The translations under genes were made by a program, and so were the position numbers. Under the pieces are notes generated by a model, which was given only the letters and a program-made list of their open reading frames with translations, did no database searches and was not told where the DNA came from. From assembly GCA_922989275.2 (NCBI GenBank), contig OV277857.1, positions 44,741,083-44,805,082 on the forward strand: 64,000 nt of DNA, written 5' to 3'. Below are positions 32,331 to 43,404 of the stretch, in pieces (the stretch's first letter is position 1; every line of letters begins with the position of its first letter). Source of the DNA: Gari tellinella. Lineage: Eukaryota; Mollusca; Bivalvia; Cardiida; Psammobiidae.

Positions 32331-32583
32331 TTATCCCCTTACTCCATAGCCTTTTCTGAAATTGAAAACGAGGTGCCCAATGGACATAAAGAAGGTTGAA
32401 AGTAAAGCAGAATGTGCCCAATGCGCATTCTGCTTTACTTTCAACCTGCTTTAAGCTACCATCTGCTAGGATATAGAAAATATATTTCTTATAGTACATA
32501 TTCATGAAACTATTTTTTCAGTGGAGGGATGAGTTAAATACCCTAATACCCTAAAAATGCACTTCTTTGGGGGAAAGAGTTAA
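32331..32583 (-). mobile_element. Hairpin MITE, family B
   Basis: Tip AATGTGCCCAATGCGCATT is off-centre; arms otherwise good. Confidence 0.75.
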
Positions 32584-32855
32584 AACTAGAAACATGATTT
32601 GGGGTAACAGGCTAAATCTTTACTTTCAGCCTGCTTCAGCAGCACCCTTAACTAAATACAAAATATGAGAGAGAGAAAAAAGAAGAGTTTCAGGTGATTC
32701 AATTAAAACTAAAAACATTTACATGTAAATATAAACAAAATTTGTTCAAAAGAAAAAATACACTGATGCAGCAATAATGACAGACATCATTTAAAAGATG
32801 ACAGACGCAGGAACTTCATGCCAAAAACATGCATCATAGCTCATTTTCCCCTGTA

Positions 32856-33060
32856 CAGTAAAACCTCTCTATATCCGCCACTAAATTGTGTTCATTAGTA
32901 GGTGTTTAAAGCAGGTTACTGCTTAAAGCAAGGTGAACGTAAAACAGAAAGCTCCTTTAGGAGCTTTCTGTTTTACATTCACCTTGCTTTAAGCTGCCAC
33001 CTGTCTTTTATGCAGTCAATTAGCCTTCTTTTCAGTGGTCATGATAGAGAGGTTTTACTG
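32856..33060 (+). mobile_element. TA-flanked MITE with C-type hairpin
   Basis: Ends CAGTAAAACCTCTCTATAT and TAGAGAGGTTTTACTG, TA on both sides; hairpin GAAAGCTCC-TTTA-GGAGCTTTC. Confidence 0.85.
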
Positions 33061-33629
33061 TATATAACCTGTCTGTATGAAGACAAAACTTTTTATTTAT
33101 TGTCGCCGGTATTGTCTAGGTAAATTACTAACAGCCCATTTAACCCTTTCACATCCAAAATATCGTAAGCTTAAAATCTGTCATCTGAATTTCATTTTGA
33201 CATTTCCGTTTAAAACATTTTTGGCTAAAACAAAAATTTGATACATGCAGCAAAATATTTTGATCCAGATCAAACACGGCATTACTCGGCATCTGATCTG
33301 GAAACAAACTATTTGCAAATGCTAATTTACTTGCATTTTGAAGTTAAAAGGCTAAAAATGATTGTGACAAAAATTATGAGCACCACATTGTTTCATGCTT
33401 TGCTATTTTTTCTCTTTTGCTTTTTAACCTTGTTCTAATCAGTCAAAACAGGAAAAAACCTGCTGACATTAATTTGCACATGTTGATTATTTTGGAATGT
33501 GACATTTGCAATTATGACAGGTGTTGAAACTAGAGACTTACTCCATAAAATGTGTAGGGAGTTAGATGATAGTTTTGAGCTACAAGCTGGCCTAAATAAC
33601 TCTTTCCTCCTAGAAGACATAACATTAGG
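33061..33629. other. Unassigned, one GATCC-core remnant
   Basis: A worn hairpin at 33255-33315 (ATTTTGATCCAGATCAAAC..GATCTGGAAACAAACTATTTG). Confidence 0.4.
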
Positions 33630-33765
33630 CACCAGATAAAGAAAGTATTTCTAAAATTAAAATCTTTATTTTTGTCTGAAACCCTATGGTGCCACTACTC
33701 ATTAGAATCATCTATTTGAGACTCTTTGTTCATTTTACTCCCCCTTATCTGGAGCCTTGTATATT
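33630..33765 (+). mobile_element. Family F copy with eroded palindrome
   Basis: CACCAGATAAAGAAAGTATT left; one arm ACTCATTAGAATCATC; right CCCCTTATCTGGAGCC. Confidence 0.6.
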
Positions 33766-34334
33766 CCTTCACATTGCTGCCAAAATAAATATTCAGTTAT
33801 AGTATTGAATAAGGGGCAAATTTAAAATATCAAACTCAACCCATTCTATACATTTATCATTATATTAATTTTGAACATTAACTTTGGATGATAAAGTTAA
33901 CCATCAAAAAGTGCTGAAAGATCTTGCATACATTTGTATACAAAAACAATGCAGACCTGAGACAGTCCATGAGGGAGCTGTCTGATCTGGGTCTACTCTA
34001 TTTTCAAATAATGCCAATACACTGTAGGATGGAGGTGCATTAAATAGCATATATCTATACCAATTGATGAACTATTCTATCAAGCACAATAGAAGAATCA
34101 GATGAAAATAGCGAGGCATAATTTTCTTAGTCTAGACAATATATCAGGTAAAGGTATCCTTTTTCAGACAAAGATCAACACAATAACATTTAAGCATCAT
34201 TCATAGACTCAAATTACTGCCCGTCAAAATGCATTGGGCAAATGGCTTATCCTATTATCTTCAGTAAAACCTGGAGTAAATTGCCATTCAAAAGAAGTCT
34301 CACATAATTATGCAGTCTTATGTAAAGGTGACAG

Positions 34335-34406
34335 CTTAATGCATGACAAAAGTGATGCTGCACCCTCCTTTAGGAGCTTTATGCATTACTTTTGTCCTGC
34401 ATTTTA
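34335..34406. repeat. C-type hairpin
   Basis: TTAATGCATGACAAAAGTGATGC / GCATTACTTTTGTCCTGCAT; tip CCCTCCTTTAGGAGCT worn. Confidence 0.6.
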
Positions 34407-34536
34407 GAGTAGGATCCTGACAGTTACTTAAAAGTTTCAATCCCTTCTCTTGCTAAACTCTGCCCACTATGAACATCTATAATTTGAACTATTACATTGG
34501 CTAGTCAAATAAGACAACTCTTATCATCCTGAAATA

Positions 34537-34605
34537 AAACAGTGCAGACCCTAATCTAAGACAGCTCCTTCAGGAGCTGTCTGATCTGGATCTACACTGT
34601 TTTCA
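34537..34605. repeat. D-type hairpin core (AGCTGTCTGATC variant)
   Basis: AAACAGTGCAGACCC..GACAGCTCC-TTC-AGGAGCTGTC..ATCTACACTGTTTTC. Confidence 0.65.
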
Positions 34606-34645
34606 TAAAGCATTAGTATATGCTATAGCAGGAGAAGGGTTAACC

Positions 34646-34828
34646 AGGGCTCCAGCCTGAGTAAACAGAACAAATCCAACATTTCCTCTTTCATTTCAGC
34701 ACCAAACCCTATAATGTCACTACTCATTAGAATCGCCTCAAAGAGACGGTTCTAATGAGTAGTGACACTATAGGGTTTAATGGAGAAAGAAAGATGTTAG
34801 TTTTTGAAATGGAGGCCTGGTTAACAGC
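34646..34828 (-). mobile_element. Hairpin MITE, family F
   Basis: AGGGCTCCAG at left; AAACCCTATAATGTCACTAC..GTAGTGACACTATAGGGTTT with tip GCCTCAAAGAGACGG; right end worn. Confidence 0.75.
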
Positions 34829-35089
34829 AGTAGCCCGGTTAAGAGTATAACTCCAATTACTGTCTTACCCATGCCGGGCAGTGTTTATCCAGTTATCTAT
34901 ATCCCTGGCACACCTGTCTGTCTGCTACCAGGTCCTGCAGATAGCAGAATTCTACAGCAGTCACTGGTTCCTCCACCATGTAAAATACCATCAGTCATGA
35001 TAAATACCATAACATGAACAGGTACCAGTCTAAAACTACACTTTACCAATCAGACTCCTAATTAACATCTTTCAAACTTACTTTGAATG

Positions 35090-35291
35090 ATACATGATAT
35101 GATATTCTGCAACAATTGTTGTCTGCATCTGTTTTAAAATTAGAATTTTATAAGATATCATTTCAATACAGGGTCATTAAAGTTTCAAACAGTTAGGATC
35201 CTGATGAGACACTGTCTTACTTGGGGTCAGATCTAGTTCCAAATTATTTGCAAATCCCAATGAAGCTGTTTTGTATGCAGGGAAAGAGTTA
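35090..35291 (+). mobile_element. Diverged family A copy
   Basis: GCAACAATTGTTGTCTGCA and CAAACAGTTAGGATCCTGAT are recognisable. The right arm is eroded (CAAATTATTTGCAAATCCC). Confidence 0.5.
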
Positions 35292-35524
35292 AATCTGGAT
35301 GCTGAAAGAATTTGATAATTTAAATTAAAATGGTCATCTGTTGAGATAATGAAGTTTATATTCAGGTATAAAACTCCACCATTATGAACATAATATACCA
35401 TCTAAAGTACTATTTCAATGGTTAATAACTAAGGAAAGAGTGCAGAATCATGTCAGACAATGAGAAACAGTGCAGAACCTGAACAGACAGCTGTCTCAAT
35501 AGGTCCAACTCTACAGCTTTAAAA

Positions 35525-36667
35525 ACAAGGGCCACTATGGCCCTAAATCGCTCACCTGGTAACCATGTAACCATATACACCGTGTGACCTAGTTTTTGAC
35601 CGGGCATGACCCTCATTCTAACTTGACCTCGATTTCAATGAGACAAACATTTTGTTCAAGTTTCATGAAGATTCAATGAATTTTGTAGTCTCTAGAGTGT
35701 TAACGAGGTTTTTCGATGATTTGACCTAGTGACCTAGTTTTTGACAAGACATAAGCCACATTTGAACTTGACCTATATTTCTTTGAGGCAAACCTTTTCG
35801 TCAAGTTTTATGAAGATCAAAGGAAATTTGTAGTCTCTAGAGTGTTAATAAGGTTTTTCGATGATTCGACCTAGTGACCTAGTTTTTGACTAGACATGAC
35901 CCACATTTTAACTTGACCTAGATTTCATTGAGGCAAACATTTTGATGAAGTTTCATGAAGATCCAATGAAATTTGTAGTCTCTAGAGTGTTAACAAGGTT
36001 TTCGAAGATTTGACCTAGTGACCTAGTTTTTGACCGGACATGACCCACATTCGAACTTGGCCTAGATTTCATTGAGGCAATCATATTGATGAAGTTTCAT
36101 GAAGATCCAATGAAATTTGTAGCCTCTAGAGTGTTAACAAGGTTTTTCGATAATTTGACCTAGTGACCTAGTTTTTGACTGGACATGACCCACATTCGAA
36201 CTTGACCTAGATTTTATTGAGGTAATCATATTGATGAAGTTTCATGAAGATCCAATGAAATTTGTAGTCTCTAGAGTGTTAACAAGGTTTTTCGAAGATT
36301 TGACCTAGTGACCTAGTTTTTGACAGGACATGACCCACATTCAAACTTGGCCTAGATTTTATTGAGGTAATCATATTGATGAAGTTTCATGAAGATCCAA
36401 TAAAATTTGTAGCCTCTAGAGTGTTAACAAGGTTTTTCGATAATTTGACCTAGTGACCTAGTTTTTGACCGGACATGATCCACATTCGAACTTGGCCTAG
36501 ATTTCATTGAGGCAAACATTGTGACCAAGTTTCATCAAGATCCAATGAGATTTGAACCTGCTAGAGTGTTAACGAACAATTGTGGACGGACGGACAGACA
36601 AACGACGGACGACGGACATCCAGCAATCCTAAAAGCTCACCTTGGCACTACGTGCCAGGTGAGCTAA
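35525..36667 (+). mobile_element. pearl/HINE-like element, about seven 145-bp tandem units
   Basis: The left end ACAAGGGCCACTATGGCCC then TCGCTCACCTG, and the right end GACGGACGACGGAC.. then a CTGGCACGTAGTGCCAAG-type hairpin and GGTGAGCTAAAAA, match the termini of the 1.8-kb element. The interior is unrelated: units carry TGACCTAGTGACCTAG, CATGAAGATCCAATG and CTCTAGAGTGTTAAC. Confidence 0.75.
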
Positions 36668-37060
36668 AAACATCAATATACTGCAGGAGAACACTGCGTT
36701 AAATTACTCATTGTCTAATCTGGATCTAAACTGTTTGCAATTGCAAGTCAAGTGACCTGTTGGAACTATAACAGTTTAATATTATGGCATCTCATCTGTG
36801 TCAACACTGTGTTGACAATGTTGTTACTACAACATGCAACTGTCATAATATTTTCCATGCAGTTGGCCTTGGAATGGCAGATTAGATCACATGCAAATGA
36901 GAGAAACGTCTGCAGAATACAGTTTTTTCTTCTTTTCGTAATGAAGCATATTGCATCGACTTTTTCTCATAGAGTTAATGACTATTTACCCTCTGCTCAT
37001 GCAAACAGCTCTTTTTGCGATGTATAAAACAGGTGGCTGCTCTAAGCAGTCTAAAAGTTA

Positions 37061-37293
37061 CAGTGGAGAATGTGTTAAGCGCATTTACGCTAAAACTGTT
37101 ATTTGCAGTGCAAACAGTTTGGAGCCAGATCAGACGCCGGGTAACCCGGCGTCTGATCAGGCTCCAAACTGTTTGCCACCAAGATAAACATGAAATATCA
37201 GAATTGTCCAAAAGTTGTTCTTTTCTACGTTTTAGCGCTTTGCGTTTGCGTACGTTTGCGTTTAAACGGGAAAGAATAACAGATTCTCCACTG
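37061..37293 (-). mobile_element. Family G MITE with hairpin
   Basis: TA-flanked; GCAAACAGTTTGGAGCCAGA..GACGCCGGGTAACCCGGCGTC hairpin; the subterminal CGTTTGCGTTTAAACGGG is shared with the 4.5- and 38.9-kb copies. Confidence 0.85.
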
Positions 37294-37394
37294 TAAGCAG
37301 AAATCTTTGTAAGGGAGGTAAAAAAAACTCGATCTCTCTCTAATAAATGGCTTATGGAAAACAAGAATATGTATTTTTAAAGGAAGGAGACTGT

Positions 37395-37446
37395 TAAATG
37401 CAGGACAAAAGTAATGCAGTAAGCTCCTGAAGGAGCTTTTTGTCAT
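37395..37446. repeat. Truncated C-type hairpin
   Basis: TTAAATGCAGGACAAAAGTA..AGTAAGCTCCTGAAGGAGCT; the right arm ends after TTTTTGTC and continues into a worn GTTTGGATCTTGATC core. Confidence 0.55.
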
Positions 37447-37517
37447 TCCAAACAGTTTGGATCTTGATCATGTGGCGAGCTACTCAGTAGCAATGGATAC
37501 CTGTATCAAAGATTGTT

Positions 37518-37723
37518 TTAACCCATTACCCCATAAATACACCTTTTCTTTTCCTCCACTGAATAAAATACTTCCAATTTATACAGCCCAGAATATGTAA
37601 CATAAGAAATATTTGCTATATCCTAGCAGATAATAGCTTAAAGCAGGCTGAAAGTACGTTCAACCTGCTTTAAGTGATCAACTATCTTCAATACTAGAAA
37701 CAGGCTATGGGGTAATGGATTAA
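37518..37723 (+). mobile_element. Family B copy with collapsed palindrome
   Basis: AAAGCAGGCTGAAAGTA meets CGTTCAACCTGCTTTAAG directly: the inner parts of both arms and the tip are gone, while both termini remain. Confidence 0.8.
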
Positions 37724-37886
37724 CCGTTTCCTCTACATAAGCACCATAGGATGTCTTTTACCTTTGGAGCAAATCCCTTCAAAAGCATAGAAGAAGTTAA
37801 AGCTGCACAAGATTTTTACCCTATATATTCTATGCAGGAAAAATATTGAAAGGGCTAGCTGTCAAAATGGTTGCAGCCCAAACTTC

Positions 37887-37955
37887 AAACAGACAGACAG
37901 ACAGACAGATGGATGGATAGACAGATGGAAGGACATGTGGACACACAGATGGACA
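37887..37955. repeat. GACA / GATG simple repeat
   Basis: GACAGACAGACAGACAGA followed by TGGATGGATAGACAGATGG and related degenerate units. Confidence 0.85.
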
Positions 37956-38212
37956 GAAGCACAACATTAAGGGGGACACATACTGAAAGAAAAGCATAAT
38001 GATCCTCAAAATAACAACCTTTCTGTTTTATTTTCATCCTGCTTTAAGTATACAGTCTTAAATTGTCTTAAACCCAGTTGGATATAGACAATTTGCACTT
38101 TTAGCTAAGGAAATTTGGTTAAACAGCACTCTGGGCTCAGTCTACTTTGTTTGCAAAAGGTGAATATTCTCAGTTTCCATTATAATGCAGACCACAGGCA
38201 GACAATTAGTAC

Positions 38213-38404
38213 AGGGCTCCAGATAAGGGGAGTATTTCAAAAACTAAAATCTTAATTTCTGCTTTAAACCCTATGGTGTCACTACTCATTAGAATCGTCT
38301 CGAAGAGACGATTCTAATGAGTAGTAACACCATAGGATTTGATGCTAAAATAAGTGAAAAAAATGTTGGTTTTGTGCAGTTTACTCCCTCTTATCTGGAG
38401 CCCT
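38213..38404 (+). mobile_element. Hairpin MITE, family F
   Basis: AGGGCTCCAGATAAGGGGAG / CTCTTATCTGGAGCCCT inverted ends; palindrome tip CGTCTCGAAGAGACG perfect. Confidence 0.88.
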
Positions 38405-38650
38405 ATTAGTATCAGCCACATTATCTTGCAATGGAAATGGGGAATCAGCAAATCCAATCAAGATCTCATCTGCATGCAGACATTCATTCTGCATGAATAA
38501 AATTACATGATCATAAGCAGCAACTTGATCTTGGTGGCATTTTAACAGCATGCAAAATCCTTTTCTTTTATTTCTCTTCACTGTAGTTGCATAATGGGTG
38601 TCTTGTATGAATAGAATCATACAATTAATCATCTAATGCTTTCCCTTAGT

Positions 38651-38872
38651 TTTAGCTCTTGACTGCACTCATGCTAGCGGCGGATATGACTGCCATCGTG
38701 ATTACATCTGCAAACAGTTTGGATCCTGATGAGACGCGGCGTAACCCCTCGTCTCATCAGGCTCCAAACTGTTTCAAATTCTGATCCTGTTTTGAGGGTT
38801 TTTTTTTTCGAAAAAAGTTAGCAGACGACAATTGTTGCAGATGACAAAATTACCCAGCATGCAAAGAGTTAA
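38651..38872 (-). mobile_element. Hairpin MITE, family A
   Basis: Core CAAACAGTTTGGATCCTGAT, tip GGCGTAACCCC imperfect. The right terminus CAGCATGCAAAGAGTTAA is intact. Confidence 0.8.
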
Positions 38873-38948
38873 TGCCTATTTTGTTGATGATAGATATGGA
38901 TTCTCTTCCATTAGTGTAAGTTAACCCTTTCTCTCATAGAAATGCCTA

Positions 38949-39200
38949 CAGTGGAGAATCTGTTATTCTTTCCCGTTTAAACGCAAACGTACGCAAACGC
39001 AAAACGCTAAAACGTAGAAAAGAACAACTTTTGGACAATTCTGATATTTCATGTTTATCTTGGTGGCAAACAGTTTGGAGCCTGATCAGACGCCGGGTTA
39101 CCCGGCGTCTGATCTGGCTCCAAACTGTTTGCACTGCCACTGCAAATAATAGTTTTAGCGTAAACGCGTTTATTGGGAAAGAATAACACATTCTCCACTG
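38949..39200 (+). mobile_element. Family G MITE with hairpin
   Basis: TA-flanked; tip GGGTTACCC instead of GGGTAACCC; inverted relative to the 37.1-kb copy 1.7 kb away. Confidence 0.85.
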
Positions 39201-39420
39201 TAATATAAAGCCTTTACCAGTGTTCAACAAATAATGTTTTTTCACCATTTCTATCCTATCCTAATAAGTCTGCTGCGTTAGAAAATGTTTCCTATACATT
39301 GACAGGTGGCTACTTATAGAAAGCTGAAAGCAAATCAGAAATCTACATACTTTAGTTATGTCAGATAAGCAGGCATATGTCTTAAACACTGCAAACAAAC
39401 AATGACTATAAGGGTTAAGA

Positions 39421-39636
39421 GAAGTTTGAACCCTAATTTCCCCCTAAGAGGCACCTTTTAGCGTGTTTAATTTATTCCTCCACTGAAGAAATAAGTTCTT
39501 TTTTTGTACAGCGATAAATATGCAACACAGGATATATATCCTTTATCTGAGAAGCGTTCTGCTTTACTTTCATCCTGCTTATTTTTGTGATCACCTATCT
39601 TCAAAACTAGAAACAGGCTATGGGGTAAAGGGTTAA
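39421..39636 (+). mobile_element. Family B copy with right arm only
   Basis: ATCCTTTATCTGAGAAGCG joins GTTCTGCTTTACTTTCATCC; the left arm is missing. Confidence 0.65.
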
Positions 39637-39704
39637 GCCATTAAACCTACACCTCCATAGAAGTACCATCAATGGGTATTCTGTTTTATTTTTAACTTGC
39701 TTTA

Positions 39705-40831
39705 CAGGGCATGAACTTTAGATTTTTTCCCACTTGCATTTTTTTGCAAGTGCCCATATTTTCTACTTGCAAAACCAGGTTCCAACTTGCTTTTTCAATA
39801 AGATTATCTACAAATTGATGGTTCACATCATTTTGATCAAAATTATAAGATAAACATTACTTTGTTGAACTTTCATTCTGTATCTCATTCTGTGCTAGAT
39901 TACTCATGTAAATAAAGTTTAAAAAATAATAACTAGAGTGTGTCTCTTTTTGTGTATGTACAGTACTGTACAGTTACTATTCTTAACTTTAAATAAGTCT
40001 TTATTTGCAGTCCATCCCATATAGTCAATTTTCATTCAAACAGCAATAGGGTTTGCAGATTAATTAAATACGGACTATAGCTGAACTTTGTAGCTGGGTC
40101 GTTTTGTCAAGGGGGCGAAAGGACCGTGTTATATTTTCAGAGTTCGATGTTTATGGATGATTTTTTTTATCTTCGGTGAAGACAGTCGGCAGACAGTACA
40201 CTATATTTCGAAAACGCTTTCACTATCGTCCATAATATTATGTTCAAGAAAGATGTTCATTTCTTTCTATCATTTTTGGTCAGATTTTAGCGATGCCGTG
40301 GTTCGACCCATTTTCGCACAAAGCAATAAAACACAATTTACTTCGTGAGTTTCGTAACTTGGTTTGGGAAAGCTTTCAGCCTGTGGTCGGCTGTTCTTCC
40401 TTAAATGTCTCGTCAGCCTTCCGTTTATAAACGCTAGAAGGACGAGTCGACTGGAAAACGTTGATATTTGAGTTCACCATTCGCAGTTTGTGGTCACTAG
40501 CTAATAGACTGGTTCCCCTTTTTCTGATGCTGATTTAGCGTTGGTACGTATGAAGCCGGGCTATCAATCATGCGCATGCGTTAAGTGCTGGGTTTCCCGA
40601 AGTTATAAATAGTCGAGATACGAAAAGAACAGAATGGGCGAAAGGTGATAATTATATTTAAAAGAAGGGTTAGACACTGTGTTCGTCTTTACCAATTTAA
40701 CCTTACATTTTGGAATGTCTGAACATCAAAATATACACTCGCAATTTTTTTCAAGTGCTGAATTTTTCAGCTCGCATTTTCAAAATTCCACTCGCATTTT
40801 GCGAGTTCGCAAGAACGAAGTTCGAGCCCTG
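39705..40831 (+). mobile_element. hAT-like non-autonomous element nested in a hairpin MITE
   Basis: Terminal CAGGGC...GCCCTG with imperfect inverted repeats. The right end reads CAGGGCTCGAACTTC on the minus strand, a typical hAT start. The left end carries CACTTGCA and the right end ACTCGCA/GCGAGT direct motifs. A 5-bp duplication CTTTA flanks it (39700-39704 and 40832-40836). The flanks join to the CTTGCTTTAAGC arm of a hairpin MITE, so the insertion split that copy. The GC-richer interior has no intact transposase. Confidence 0.65.
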
Positions 40832-40930
40832 CTTTAAGCAATATATTTCCTTTAAACACACTTGGATAAAGCAGAAATGCACTTTTGGCAACAAAAGAAT
40901 TAATGAAGATGAAAATACCATTTGCAGTCC

Positions 40931-41144
40931 TAAACCCTTAACCTGCCACTCACGACTATAGCTCCATATGCAAACAGCTTGGATCCAGATGAGACGCCGA
41001 GTAACTCGACGTCTCATCCGGATCCAAGCTGTTTGACACTCGGACAACATTTTCAGCAATTTTTAGCAACTTTGAAGCACTTTGAAACTTGAAGCAGACG
41101 AGAAATATAGCAGACAACAATTTATTTGGCGGGCTAAGGGTTAA
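40931..41144 (+). mobile_element. Hairpin MITE, family E
   Basis: Tip GAGTAACTC. The left terminus has changed to TAAACCCTTAACC. It lies about 100 bp right of the hAT-like element. Confidence 0.85.
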
Positions 41145-42065
41145 TGTAAGTAGAAACCCTTTTGAAACTTTCTGTACTACATTCTTCATTCATGAAATAG
41201 CCACATATCTTCTGAGTTCGCCATGCCTCCTCAATGAATGTTTGCCTGACATGAACAGGTACGAGAGTACACTTGTAAACTGAGACAGGGAAACATGAAG
41301 AAGTAAATGAAGATGAGAAGTGACAAGTGATGCATTTGTAAGTGTTTCTTATGTGTTACCTGAGTGTTTCTCTAGCTGTTTAACTCATTATCTCGGCATT
41401 TAACCTGGCCCGATTGCTATCTCACAGATCTCTAGTCCAGATTATTAACTTGGCAATATTAAAGAGAGACACAGAGTTATTTCCCATGTTGCTGGTGCCA
41501 ATTTTTCAGAAGTTTTTCCAGCCTACATAGCTTCAAGTAGGACTTGTCATCAAAATGCAATCAGCTTTGACTCCATGTCAATAGTGTGTAAATATTATTT
41601 TTCAAACAAAACTTGTTTCTGCATGAATATTTCCCTTTTATAATAATTGTATTATACAGCTACATATTTTTTAGATGCAATTGGGTGTCATTGAACAGTG
41701 TAGATCAAGCCAGTCATTGCGTCTTTGACGCGGCGGCTGACCTTGATCTACACTGTTTGCAATGCAATAAGCCAGGCTTTGGCTCAATATACACACTACA
41801 ATATTACCACATCATACAACCACAATTAAACAGAAACTAACTTTCCATTAAAACAAAGGAAGGACTGTACGGTACATCAGAACTAAATGATCCAGAAAAA
41901 CAGGCAAGACTACATTGGCACAAAACATGCTGTTAATGGTATTTCAATTGTTCTGTCCAATAGATTTAGTATTGGCCTGTATCCTGATGGAGGTAACACT
42001 ATCTAGGCAGAACCATGACTGCAAAGGTGCCAAGACAAGCTCGCATATTGGCTCGGCTTTCAATT
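41145..42065. other. Unassigned apart from one hairpin
   Basis: No coding signal; the only structure noted is the hairpin at 41694-41763. Confidence 0.45.
41694..41763. repeat. GAACAGTGTAGATCAAG hairpin core
   Basis: A distinct tip (GTCTTTGACGCGGCGG); the outer arms read GTGTAGATCAAG / CTTGATCTACAC. Confidence 0.6.
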
Positions 42066-42317
42066 TTAACCCTTTCCCCTATAGAAGCGACTTTTAGCGT
42101 ATTTAATTTATTCCTCCGCTGAAGAAAATAGTTCCAGATTATACCTTCATGAACAATAACCATTACAAATATTTTATATATCCTAGCAGATTTTAGCTTA
42201 AGGCAGGCTGAAAGTAAAGCAGAATGTGCCTTAAGGCACATTCTGCTTTACTTTCAACCTGCTTTAAGTGCTCACCTATCTCCAAAACTAGAAACAGTCT
42301 ATGAGGTAAAGGGTTGA
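42066..42317 (+). mobile_element. Hairpin MITE, family B
   Basis: Tip GTGCCTTAAGGCAC; subtype with CTATAGAAGCGACTTTTAGC at the left. The right terminus has mutated to GGGTTGAA. Confidence 0.85.
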
Positions 42318-42345
42318 ACACTTTCAACTCTCAGAAACAGTTGTA

Positions 42346-42696
42346 CAGTGTTCCCTCTCTACAATGACATCCAACAGGAGACAAAAATTGTCTGCCTTTT
42401 TCAGAGGGAGTCGCTATAGGGAGGGAGATTTGCAAAGAGCTTGAATCAAGATCAGATGTTGCGTAATGCAGCGTCTGATATGGAGTAAAGCTCTTTGTCA
42501 TTTATCATTAAGTTTTTTCTGTAAAAATGTCCTTTATATAACTTTGAGAAAAACAGCAGATGACAACTTTTAAAGCAGATGACATTGCAGTCGTAAATAG
42601 GTAAGTCACATACTTGTCCTTTTAAGGGATCTGCGACAAGGGTCGTTGGATAGAGGGAGTCATTGTTGGGAGGGCCGGTGTAGGGAGGGAAAGCTG
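42346..42696 (+). mobile_element. TA-flanked MITE, CAGTGTTCCCTCTCTAC ends
   Basis: CAGTGTTCCCTCTCTAC and, inverted, CAGCTTTCCCTCCCTAC, with TA at both sides. GGGAGGGAG and GAGGGAGTC motifs repeat subterminally. An AAGAGCTTGAATCAAGATC hairpin-like core lies at 42435-42505. Confidence 0.75.
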
Positions 42697-43038
42697 TATG
42701 CTGAAAATTCTGTCTGATGAAAATGGCCATGAGTCTTATTAACAGACTAGAGGAGTGGCTTTGTAAGAGAAATATGATGCCCTCGTCGGCAAAAAATTGA
42801 CTTAGTTCGACTGACTGTAACTTTGTAGACAAATTATAGCAGATAAAAATTCTGTTCACATGCACATCTATGGTATATATGTGTAAATTAACACTCTGCC
42901 AAGTTATAAGGTTGAAAACTGTAGGAGGAGTTAGCCAGACAAAGTATGTACTGTATGTGGGACGGACCAACGATCAGACAGAAAGACATGGGTAAAACAG
43001 TATGCGGGGGCATAAAGAAGGATCCAAGTGACAACCAG

Positions 43039-43290
43039 TTAACCCTTTACCTCATAGCCTGTTTATAGTTTTGAAGACAGGTGACCACTTAAAGCAGGTT
43101 GAAAGTAAAGCAGAATGTGCCTTAAGGCACATTCTGCTTTACTTTCAGCCTGCTTAAAGCTTAAATCTGCTAGGCTATGTAAAATTTTTGTAATGGTAAT
43201 TGTTCATGAGGGTATAAACTGGAACTATTTTCTTCAGCGGAGGAATACATTAAACACGCTAAAAGTCGCTTCTATAGGGGAAAGGGTTAA
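43039..43290 (-). mobile_element. Hairpin MITE, family B
   Basis: Tip GTGCCTTAAGGCAC; reverse of, and very similar to, the 42.1-kb copy, making an inverted pair about 720 bp apart. Confidence 0.85.
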
Positions 43291-43404
43291 GGCCACACAA
43301 TAGGTCAGGACCAATCTGGATACAAACACTTTGCAAAGGTCTTTAATACAGCTTTTATGATGTTGAAAAAATCACTCAGAAAAAATTAATTAGCAATACT
43401 TATA

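Noticed and set aside
36951..37364. Overlapping open frames of 78-129 codons on both strands
   Set aside because: They are translations of the family G MITE and its GTTTGGAGCC palindrome; the same peptide pieces recur at 38.9-39.2 kb.
42452..42970. Longest open frame in the window, about 172 codons, minus strand
   Set aside because: It runs across the right part of a TA-flanked MITE (42346-42696) and its flank, has no recognisable domain and its composition follows the repeat, so it is a chance frame.
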